Source: Spirochaetaceae bacterium (GTDB taxonomy: Bacteria > Spirochaetota > Spirochaetia > Treponematales > Breznakiellaceae). From it: a stretch of DNA of 28,307 bases. Positions 1 through 8,900 of this stretch are shown one piece after another. The DNA lies in assembly GCA_031278575.1 (NCBI GenBank), contig JAITKD010000205.1, positions 1 to 28,307 of the forward strand, in the 5' to 3' direction. Both the position numbers and the translations under genes were made by a program. The notes beneath the pieces are model-generated. The model did not search any database and was not told where the DNA came from. It was given only the letters and a program-made list of their open reading frames with translations. Numbering within the stretch: position 1 is the first letter of the stretch; each line of letters begins with the position of its first letter.

Positions 1-896
1 CCCAGCCGGGCGTTGTTCATGAGCCACATGGTGTACTTGGTGAGCCCCCGCTGGCGTTCCCCCACCAGTTGGGCCGGGGCGTGGTTGAACTGGAGCTCGC
101 AGGTGGGGGAACCGTGGATCCCCAGCTTGTGTTCCAGGCGGCGGATGATCATCCTATCGTCCCGCTCGTAGAGGAAGAAGGAGAGCCCCCGGGCGCCCCG
201 GAGGCTCCGCCCGTCGGCCTGGCCTTCGCTGCGGGCCAGGACCAGGCCGACGGTACCGCAGCCGTTGGTGATGAAGCGCTTGACCCCGGTGAGGTACCAG
301 TTCCCGTCATCCCCGGGGACCGCCTTGAGGTTCACCGCCTGGAGGTCGCTCCCCGCGTCGGGTTCGGTGAGGATCATGGAGGAGCCCCATTCCCCGGAAC
401 AGAGCCGGGGAAGGACCGCCTGTTTCTGCTCCTCCGAGGCGAATTTGTTGATGGTTTCGGCGATGTCCTGCTGGAGGCCGAAGTTGAGGAAGGAGGCGTC
501 CGCCCGGGCGATGATTTCGGCGGCGGCGCTGAGGATGGTGGCGGGCATATTGAGTCCGCCGTACCGCCGGGGGATGCAGAATCCCATGAGATCCGCCTGG
601 GCGAACATATCCAGGGCCTTTTGGGTGGCCGGGTTGAGCCGTACCTGGTTGTTTTCCAGGACGGGCCCGGCCTCGTCAACCCCGGGGGCCGCGGGGGCGA
701 TAAACTCCCCGCAGATCTCCCCGATGATCGAGAGGACGAGCCGGTAGTTCTCCCGGGCGTCCTTTTCGTCCTTGGGGGCATGGGGGCAGCGGCCCGCATC
801 CCGGAAGCCCTCTTCCTTGAGCCGGATGATCCGGTCCAGGTCCAAATGTTCCAGATGAAACAAAATATCTTCGTTGTCTTTAAAAAAGTTTTCCAC
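1..896 (-). CDS. Acyl-CoA dehydrogenase, N-terminal part (cut by window start)
   Basis: FAD-dependent dehydrogenase of acyl-CoA thioesters; reduced FAD is re-oxidised by electron transfer flavoprotein, encoded directly upstream. Translated by hand from the minus strand: 298 complete codons are visible and no stop is reached, so the C-terminal part lies outside the window. Visible family marks are the substrate/FAD signature ILTEPDAGSDLQ (about residues 173-184), the WYLTGVKRFITNG strand and the HKLGIHGSPTCELQF segment. The first ~40 residues (ENFFKDNEDILFHLEHLDLD) form an extension typical of the larger acyl-CoA dehydrogenases with an AcylCoA_DH_N region (DmdC/FadE-like), not of short butyryl-CoA dehydrogenases. 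Start: GTG at 896, preceded by AAAGGA; an in-frame stop lies 15 bases (five codons) before it. The gene begins 35 bp after the etfA stop, so the three genes are probably co-transcribed. Family is secure; substrate cannot be read from the sequence. Confidence 0.93.
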   Translation of the reverse strand, partial: MENFFKDNEDILFHLEHLDLDRIIRLKEEGFRDAGRCPHAPKDEKDARENYRLVLSIIGEICGEFIAPAAPGVDEAGPVLENNQVRLNPATQKALDMFAQADLMGFCIPRRYGGLNMPATILSAAAEIIARADASFLNFGLQQDIAETINKFASEEQKQAVLPRLCSGEWGSSMILTEPDAGSDLQAVNLKAVPGDDGNWYLTGVKRFITNGCGTVGLVLARSEGQADGRSLRGARGLSFFLYERDDRMIIRRLEHKLGIHGSPTCELQFNHAPAQLVGERQRGLTKYTMWLMNNARL

Positions 897-931
897 GATC
901 TTTTCCTTTATGAGTACGAGCCGCCGGGGAC

Positions 932-1945
932 TTATACCCTGGCCTTGTAGGCCTTGATCATCCGGGGAATCACCTCGGAAAGGTCCCCCAGGATGCCGTA
1001 TTGGGCTATGCTGAAAATAGGCGCCTCGGGATCGGTGTTGATGGCGATGATCCGGGCGGACCCGTCCATCCCCGCCCGGTGCTGGATGGCCCCGGAGATG
1101 CCGCAGGCGATGTACAGTTTGGGCCGTACCGTGGCGCCGGTCTGGCCCACCTGGTGTTCCTTGCCGACGAGCCCCGCGTCCACCGCGGCCCGGGAGGCCC
1201 CGACCTCCCCGCCGAGGACTTCGGCCAGGCTTCGGATAAGGGAGAAATTCTCCCGGGTACCCACCCCCATGCCCCCGGAAACGACGATGTTCGCCCCCTT
1301 GAGGTTGACGGTTTTTTCTTCCAGGACCCGTTCGAGGATCTCCGTGGGGAAATCCCCCTCCCCCAGGGAGGAGGGAAGCCGGAGGATCTCCGCCTTCCGG
1401 GTAGTATCCGGGGCGTTCATCCGCATGACCCCCTCCCGGACCGTGGCCATCTGGGGCTTATGCTCGGGACAGACGATGGTGGCGATGATGTTCCCCCCAA
1501 AAGCCGGCCGGATCTGGTAGAGGATGTTCCGGTACTCCCGTTCCTTCTGGGTATGGTCCCCGATTTTGAGGTCCGTACAGTCCGCGGTAAGCCCCACCCT
1601 AAGGCCGGAGGCCACCCGGGGGGCCAGATCCCGGCCGCCGGTGGTGGCCCCGTAGAGGACGATCTGGGGTTTATAGTCCTTGATGACCCGGATCATCAGC
1701 TTACTGTAGGGAATGGGGGTATAAAACCGAAGCCGGGGGTCCTCCACGATGCAGACCACGTCGGCCCCCAGGGCGGCGATCCGGGGGACTTCCCCGGCGG
1801 CCTTTTCACCAAAAAGGGCGGCGCTTACGGGAACCCCCAACTCGTCCGCCAATTCCCGGGCCTTGGACACCAACTCCAGGCTTACCTCGGCTATTTTTCC
1901 GCCGTCCTGCTGAATATATACCATGACACTGTTTTCCACACTCAT
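932..1945 (-). CDS. etfA: Electron transfer flavoprotein, alpha subunit
   Basis: Alpha subunit of the heterodimeric ETF, which carries electrons from acyl-CoA dehydrogenases to a membrane or soluble acceptor in the cytoplasm. The 337 residues match the family length. An N-terminal ETF nucleotide-binding-like domain covers about residues 1-190. The C-terminal FAD-binding domain has SGGMGVGTRENF, then GQTGATVRP (Q268-T269-G270), IACGISGAIQH and INTDPEAPIF, all classical for EtfA. Start ATG at 1945 has AGGAG upstream, and the gene begins 16 bp after the etfB stop. The order etfB-etfA-dehydrogenase supports a dedicated acyl-CoA oxidation (or reverse, reduction) unit. Whether this ETF bifurcates electrons was not determined. 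Confidence 0.96.
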   Translation of the reverse strand: MSVENSVMVYIQQDGGKIAEVSLELVSKARELADELGVPVSAALFGEKAAGEVPRIAALGADVVCIVEDPRLRFYTPIPYSKLMIRVIKDYKPQIVLYGATTGGRDLAPRVASGLRVGLTADCTDLKIGDHTQKEREYRNILYQIRPAFGGNIIATIVCPEHKPQMATVREGVMRMNAPDTTRKAEILRLPSSLGEGDFPTEILERVLEEKTVNLKGANIVVSGGMGVGTRENFSLIRSLAEVLGGEVGASRAAVDAGLVGKEHQVGQTGATVRPKLYIACGISGAIQHRAGMDGSARIIAINTDPEAPIFSIAQYGILGDLSEVIPRMIKAYKARV

Positions 1946-1961
1946 TATGCGCTCCTGATCC

Positions 1962-2807
1962 TTAACCCAGGGTATGATCCGCGATAAGCTCGTGGATCAG
2001 TTCCGTGATCCCCCCCTCACCGGGATCGATATACCGGATTTCCCCGGCAGTGAGGACCACGGAGGTGATGTTTTTTACCTTGGTGGGGGAGCCCGCGAGG
2101 CCGCACTGTTCCGGATCCGCCTTGATGGCGGCGATGTCCCAGAGGGCCATCGCCGAATTACCCCGAGGGCCCGCGCCCGCCTGGGGGCTCACCGCTTTAT
2201 AGGCCATGGTTCTTTTAGCCGAAGGAGGCCGGGGGGCTTCCCCTTCGGCGGTAAAGGTAAGCAAAACCGGGAGGCCCGTCCTGACCCGCTCCCAGCCCCC
2301 CTCCACGGAACGCCGGGCGGTGACGGTCCTCCTGGGGATGTCCACTGCTTCGATCCGGGACACGCTGGTAATCTGGTTACACCCCAGCTTTTCCGCGGTT
2401 TGGGGGCCCACCTGGGCGGTATCCCCGTCGATGGCCTGGCGGCCGCAAAAAACCAGGTCCCAGGGCCCGGCGGCTTCGATGGCGCACTTGAGGGCGTAGG
2501 AAGTGGCCAGGGTATCCGCCCCGGCAAAGAGGCGGTCCGAGACCAGGGCGGTAAAGTCCGCCCCCCGGCAGAGGCACTCCTTGAGGACGGCCGCGGCCGC
2601 CGGGGGGCCCATGGTGATCACCTGTACCCTGGTCCCGGGGAACCGATCCTTGATCCGCAGGGCCGCTTCCAGGGCGTAAAGGTCGTCGGGGTTAAAAACC
2701 GCCGGCAGGGCGGCCCGGTTTACGGTACCGTCCTCCTTCATGGCATCCCCGGTAATATTCTGGGTGTCCGGCACTTGTTTGACCAGGACTACCAAATTCA
2801 AACCCAT
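1962..2807 (-). CDS. etfB: Electron transfer flavoprotein, beta subunit
   Basis: Beta subunit of ETF. The 281 residues fit the family. Visible signatures are LVVLVKQVPDT at the N-terminus, FNPDDLYALEAALRIKD around residue 38-54, and the conserved FCGRQAIDGDTAQVGPQ loop near the nucleotide site (about residues 119-135). The start ATG at 2807 is preceded by CAGGAGAAATA, a good ribosome binding site. It is the first gene of the etfB-etfA-acyl-CoA dehydrogenase unit. A weak promoter candidate and a palindromic repeat lie in the 143 bp upstream. The AMP or second-FAD occupancy that separates ordinary from bifurcating ETFs cannot be decided by eye. Confidence 0.96.
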   Translation of the reverse strand: MGLNLVVLVKQVPDTQNITGDAMKEDGTVNRAALPAVFNPDDLYALEAALRIKDRFPGTRVQVITMGPPAAAAVLKECLCRGADFTALVSDRLFAGADTLATSYALKCAIEAAGPWDLVFCGRQAIDGDTAQVGPQTAEKLGCNQITSVSRIEAVDIPRRTVTARRSVEGGWERVRTGLPVLLTFTAEGEAPRPPSAKRTMAYKAVSPQAGAGPRGNSAMALWDIAAIKADPEQCGLAGSPTKVKNITSVVLTAGEIRYIDPGEGGITELIHELIADHTLG

Positions 2808-2828
2808 TTATTTCTCCTGAATATCTGA

Positions 2829-2864
2829 GGTTACTGTTCCAAAACTGAAGTTTTGGAACAGCCT
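2829..2864. repeat. Dispersed palindromic repeat, copy A
   Basis: Perfect inverted repeat: arm CTGTTCCAAAAC (2834-2845), loop TGAA, arm GTTTTGGAACAG (2850-2861). GAGG/CCTC at 2827-2830 and 2862-2865 can extend the stem past a small internal loop. It sits in the spacer between the giant gene and etfB. Two diverged relatives occur at 20386-20422 and 26960-26994 in the same orientation. No T-run follows on either strand, so it does not look like a standard intrinsic terminator. It resembles REP-type or miniature mobile repeats, which is an inference from three copies in one window. Confidence 0.85.
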
Positions 2865-2870
2865 CATCTA

Positions 2871-2899
2871 TACATACCATTAATCCCAAGATATTTCAA
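2871..2899 (-). promoter_or_regulatory. Possible sigma-70-like promoter for etfB
   Basis: On the minus strand TTGAAA (2899-2894) is followed after 17 bases by TATGTA (2876-2871), about 65 bases before the etfB start. The -35 box is good and the -10 box is poor (3 of 6). The palindrome of copy A would fall in the transcribed leader. It is the best candidate seen in the only sizeable gap upstream of etfB, but it is weak. Confidence 0.3.
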
Positions 2900-2950
2900 G
2901 GGTTATTTAGACATTTATTGAAAATTTGTCATTTTCCTCCTCGTATTTTC

Positions 2951-5900
2951 TTATTTTCCCCTGCCCGTTTTTAACCGATAAAAAGAAGTGCTGTTCATCA
3001 CCCCGCCGAAGGTTTTGGGATCACGGGTCCAGTATTCGCCGTTTTTAATTCCCCCCTGGGAAATCCGGGGGCCCAGGGCGGGAATATAGGTACCGTAATT
3101 GGCCACCACGGTCCCGATATGACCGTGATAGGCGTCATTATCACCGGTTTTAAGGTATCCCGGATTAACATAGGAAACGACAGTCATATTACCCCTATTC
3201 GCCTCAATTTGCGCCATCAATCCGCTGTAAAGCTGGTCGTATTCGGAGTTCAAAAACAATCCGATTTTATTGGCAACACCCGCCGCTCTTAAGGCGTTGG
3301 TGAGATCATTAGCGCCGAGTACGGCTTCGATAGTGTCGAGGAACACAAAATTACAATAGGTTTTCTCATCCTGGGGCTGCCATTCTTCTTTAAGACTTAT
3401 CTGATTGGCGGTATCCTTTATGGCATAGGCTTGTGTACTATTCTCATATAGAAATTCCGGCAGATGGACCATTCCAAATTTACGCAAAAGGTCGTTTTTA
3501 ATCGTTATTTGCGTGTTATTTACCGCCAGCGCCGTTGTCCCCTTCCACATCCATAAGTCCCGGTTTTCCGGATCCCGGGGATCCACGGTATGTTCCAGCC
3601 CGGCGGCGCTCATCATGTCCTGGATTGCGGTAATATTCCCTTCGGTGGGATTCAGGTCTAAAATACGCAGCAATCCTGTTTCAATTCCCGGGGAGCCTAG
3701 GGTTCCGCCCGGACCTTCTACCGGTTCCTTGGTTCTGGTTCCGTCGTAATTTATGTACAGCCCGTCCACGTCCCTTAAGTACCCGCTGCCGTCGTATTTC
3801 AAGCCCCCCGTACCGGTGAGCTGCCAAAAATCCCGGTCGGAATCGTAGGCGCCCAGGACGGCTTCGGTTATGGAATAATTTTGTTGATCCCGGGCATATT
3901 GATACCAGAGGGCTTCCCCCCGGAGGCCGGCGCTTAAGCCGTCCGTTCCGTAGGTTCCCATAAGCCCCAGGGCGGCGCCGATATGTCCCGCAACCGCGTT
4001 ATTCCGCTCAATAATTTGTCCGTAAACGCCGTCATCCCTGCCGTTACGATAGGCCTCGTGGCTGAAAACAACATTTAACCCGAACCTGCCGCCCTCTTCC
4101 AGGGCATCCCGGCCCAGGAAAACGGTCTTTACTCCCGTATACTCATCGTATATACTTTCGGTACCTTCGGCGGATCTGTTTTCCAGATACCGGGTCCGCC
4201 CCTCCAGGACCGCTTCGAATTCGGCCCGGTTAACGGCGTCCCCCGAATACAAGGTCCTCATCTGACTTGCGTATTGCCGGGCGTTTTCTTCTTTTGAAAC
4301 AAGGAGTTGGGCGTTTACCTTCCATGCCTCAAGCCCCCGGAGGGCGCCCATCATGGCCCCCGGACTCACGTCAACACCGCCGGTTCCAACGGCCAGGTTC
4401 ACCCCGTCCCGGCCCAACTGTAACTCCAACAAGCCGGAATTTACCTTTCCGCCGGTCAGCAGGTCCAGATTAAGAAGGTTTAAGCCAAAATTCCCGTTAA
4501 AAGCGTAGTTTACCCCCTCTCCGGTAAGCCCCCCCGCAAGGGAAGACAGTTTCTCCCCATCCGTATAGAGCTGGCTGTAGAAACCCTCCAGGCCCCAATT
4601 CATCACCCCGGCGGTAAAGCCGCCGGTCATGCCGCTTAAGGCTCCTATGGAGGCGCTTTTCATACCGCCGGTAAATAGATCCCTTGAAAATCCGAGGCCG
4701 TTGTTTGAATTATAGGTAACGGCGTTTAACGCGCTGGTCACGGTTCCGGTGGTCAGGGACTGGAGCCCGGTCATCGCCGTCTGAACCATAACCTTGGAAA
4801 TACCCGTAAGGTTTTGTGTAACCATTCCGGTGATCCCCTGCTGAAGAAAACTTGAAGAAGCGGAAGCGGCTAAGGAACCAACCCCGTTAAACGCCCCGCC
4901 TATCAGGGATCCTGCCGTGGTGATGGCCGCCTTTTTCCCAAACTCAAATCCCACCTCATCCCAGGTTTTAAAATTTCCGGCCACATCCATGGCGCCAAAA
5001 AGCAAATCATCGGATAAATTAATGGCGGTATTAATCACGGCCGCCGCCGCGAACCCGAGTCCTCCGGAGAAAGCCCCCGCCACCGCTCCTATCGCGGTGG
5101 AAGCTATGGTAGATACCGCCTGAAGGCCGGTATCTACCGCGCTTCTTATGCTTGGCGCCTGAAACCAACTGTCCCGGGAATCCCAAAGGGGTTTTTCCCA
5201 CAAAGCGGAATTAACCGCCGCGATTCCGTTCTTTTCTTTTAACGACCAGTAGATATAGGAGCGCAGTAATTTTCCGAGCTGTCCTGTTCCATCATCCGAA
5301 AAAAGTTCGTGTATTTTCATATCGGATTTGACATCCGGTTTTACGGTTGGCCCTTCTCCGATATGTTGATTAAATAAGCCGGTATCGTTTGTATCGGTAC
5401 CAAAGATCTTTTCGGTTATCCCTTGAACCTCCGTATACATATTATTTATTAAGGCCTGTACCGCCAAAAGGTCTAAATTTCTTATTCGATCTTCGTTTAA
5501 ATCGGTGGATAGTTTTATAGGGTCCATCTGATAATATTCGTAACCATCAACCGACACCGATGTGGTTATCACCGGATCAAAAAGCGTCGAATGAACGATT
5601 ACTTTTTTTACATACTGCCTTCCGCTTTTCCTCCACTGCCCCTCGATTATAAAGATATCATCCATGTTTTCATCAAAATTTTTATTAGCCTCATCGACGT
5701 TTTTGACCAGGTTATCAAGCGCTTCCTTTACCGCCTGCCGAACATGGACGGCCACCCTCTTTGCCTCCCGGGCCGCCAGTTCCTCGTTGGTTTCCTTTGC
5801 CAACATAACCGCCGCCGCTTGAATTGTTCCTGAATTCCAGGCGCCGGGCCCGCCTATGCCCCGGCGCACCTGGCTTGTTATCGTTCCGGCAATACCCTTC

Positions 5901-8900
5901 GCCGCGGCAAAGGCTGTTTCCAAATTTATAATCCCCGTGCTGTTCAGTAACTGCCGCAGGGTTTTTTCCGCTTCTTCCGTACTATTAACAAGGTTCATGC
6001 CCGCCGGATCCCGGGTATCCATTCTGCGAACCATCATTTCCGCTTCAGAACCGACCATGGCCAGCAGGGTTTCGGAAGCGGTATTATGCGCCGCTTCGGC
6101 AGCCAGATCCACCCATCGGGCTTTGTCTTCAAGCCCCGCAAGATACGCAACCGCCCAGGCATCGTTGACCCGTTTGTATTCTTCATTAAAATCTTTTATC
6201 CACCGGGCATAAGACTCCCGCATGGTTGTTATTCCTGTTTTCCAATCGATCCTTCCCCGTTCAAGGATGAGGCTTGACGCCTCCATCCAGGAACGGTATT
6301 TCTCCTGAAGGTCATAACGCTGTATGTCCCATTCCAGTTCCCTTGCGGTAAGTTCCGCGTTATACCTTGCCGAATACGCCCGTTGTATCAGCCCGGTTAA
6401 TTCTTCGGCAAGTCCGATGTATTCGGTTTTATAACCGGCGCCATTTTCCATAATTCCGCTTAAATCACGCACAATGGTTTGTTCAAGATTTTCCAAATGG
6501 TTTTTTCGCGCCGGCGTTTTATATCCATAGGCGGATGCGGCGGCCTCATTCAGCTTGTTAATATCCGCGTTACCTTCAACAAACGCGGCAAAAACCTCAC
6601 GGTATGTCGTTTCGTTTTTCAGCCTGATCTGTTCGTCCTCAATCCACGCCTGTTCAAAATTTCTTTTGTCGTCCTCCTTTTTGTTTCTGCTCCACCGGAC
6701 TAATTCTTTTATGGCGTCAACGGCATTATTATAGGAACCGCCCATATCCTTTTCCATTTCCACCCAGTAGTTTTTAAGTTTTTTTATTTCCCCGTAATTA
6801 AGCCCCCCGGAAAGCGACAAGGCGGTTTCTATATTGTTCCAGCCGATTTTTTTATTCCCCCCTTCCATGCCGCTTAATTGGGCCAGTGTATTACAGGAAT
6901 TAAGGTATGTTCCCAAATAAGCGTTTAAAGATTCAAGGGTCATTCCCAAGCCAACCCGGGATTTCTCGACCATTTCGTTTATCCGAGAAAGAGCAGGGGT
7001 AACGTGATTTATGGTGGCGCGTACTTTATTATATCCATTTTTATAAAAATGTCTGGCTATCGGAATTCGTAACTTGCCATTAAGCCGTGATTTTTCGTTG
7101 TTTAGTTTTGTCATTAGGTTTATATATTCGTTCTGCTCCGATATATAAGAGAACCCCTTGGAATCCCTGCCGCCGTTTCCCAGGATCGTTAAAATGGTAT
7201 AAAATTCAAGATCCGCTTTTTCTTCGGCGCTCAACAGGTCCCAGGCGTTCTTTTGCGCCGCCGCCAATTCCCCGTACCTATAGGACCTCGCGATTATATA
7301 AACCGGCGTATCCTCCAGGAACCCGCCGTACAATACCGGCATCATCCCCAAATTTTCACCTTTATTCAGCGCTTCAGCGGGACTATACCAGTCCGCCATG
7401 TTTTCAAGTTTCGTATTATTACCAATTAATTGGCTTAGGAGGTAATCCCGGGCTAATCCCCATTGGCTGTATTTAGCGGCATCCGTATCAACTTCATACT
7501 TGACCATGTTTGTACTTAACCGCCGTAACGCTTCCTCAAATTGAGAAACCATATTTGTCTCAAATCCGGTATTCTCCCGGGGCTCAAAAAAATCCCGTAA
7601 CGCCCCGGCCTGTCCGTTGGTCATTTCTTGGATTTGGAAGGAACTATTATACGCAAAACAAAGTCTGCCGTTTTTAATTTGTATTAAATCCATTAACTGC
7701 CATTCGCTTTTGCCGCCCGGCGGCTGATAGTCCGGCGGATAATTTATGGAAACGCCTAATTCGGCCAAGTACCGTTGATAATTATCATAGTAGGTATTGT
7801 TTTTTTGTTTTTCCTGAGCAATCGCCTCTTCAAGCAAACCGAGGGCTTTTACGGATAATAACATCCGTTGAAAACTTTCCTGGTAATTGTTGTATAATTT
7901 CTCATATTCATTGTCCGCGTAGGGCCTTTTTTCCTCTTTTTCGTATAATCCGGCCAGGGCATTCAGGGCTACCGATGCCCGTTCATACCGTTCGCTGCTA
8001 TACGACAGATCTTCATAAGGTTTTTTATAGTTTGCGGTGAATTCACTTGCGCCGGGATTGTTATCCAAATATGCGGTACTTGCCCATCTTCGGATCGCGT
8101 CTTCCGTTTCATAGGCGGCCCTGGTTTCCTCAAGAAGGGCATAACCTTTCTTAACCCTGTTGTAAATTTCGTCATATACCGATCCGGCGGAAGCAAAATC
8201 CGATGCCGCATTTCCATAGGCGGCGGCTTTAAGATTATACGTGTCCTGGAGGGTTATAATTTCATCGGATGTTTTTTCAAGTTCCGCTTTTATTCTGGCG
8301 CTGCTTTGTTTTGAAGCGGTATACCCCATGCCGAGTTGTTCAATTTCTTTTTCCAGGGAAGCGGCAAGGGCATAGTTTTTTTGAAATTCACCGGATTCCA
8401 TATAATAGTTGTCATAAAAAACATAATCCACGGTTTTTATTAACCCTTCGTCCCAATCGAGAAGGGGATTGTCCTGGTATTTTTTTATCCCGGCCCGTAT
8501 CGCTTCATCCCCTGCCGGATCCTGGGCATTCATAAACATCATGAGGGCGTAATTAAGCCGTTGGGTGTCCTGGGCCGCTTTTTCATAGGCATCCGCAAGA
8601 ATGCCTTCCCGCCAATTTTTAGCGCCCTTTATCCCGTTATACGTCCCTTCAGGATTCCCCTGAATGCCCGGGGATACTTTTTTATCTTCGTTGCCGCTCC
8701 GGTTATTATAGTCTTCAAGAAAATCGGCGTCTAAAAATTGCCGCCAATGGCTTCTCCCTTCCCTTTCGGCGTCGCCTATGGTTTTATTCATATCCTCATA
8801 GGCCTTTAACAGGGCGTATTCATAATCCAAACATTCCTGACGCCCGGACAGGGTATCAAAAACAAGGGGTAATTCCCGGTTTATGATTTCATAAAAATAA

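Noticed and set aside
69..950. Long plus-strand open frame of 293 codons
   Set aside because: It is antisense to the acyl-CoA dehydrogenase, whose minus-strand translation shows clear family motifs. The plus-strand product is Gly/Pro/Glu-biased and resembles nothing.
1001..2828. Two long plus-strand open frames (1001-1987 and 1974-2828)
   Set aside because: Both are shadows opposite etfA and etfB. High GC3 on the minus strand suppresses stops in the antisense frame.
2834..2861. Palindrome as an intrinsic terminator for the giant gene
   Set aside because: The stem is strong, but no T-run follows on either strand and related copies lie inside genes, so a mobile or REP-like repeat fits better.
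2692..2889. Minus-strand 65-codon open frame covering the palindrome
   Set aside because: Mostly out-of-frame etfB start plus the repeat sequence; no ribosome binding site and no family pattern.
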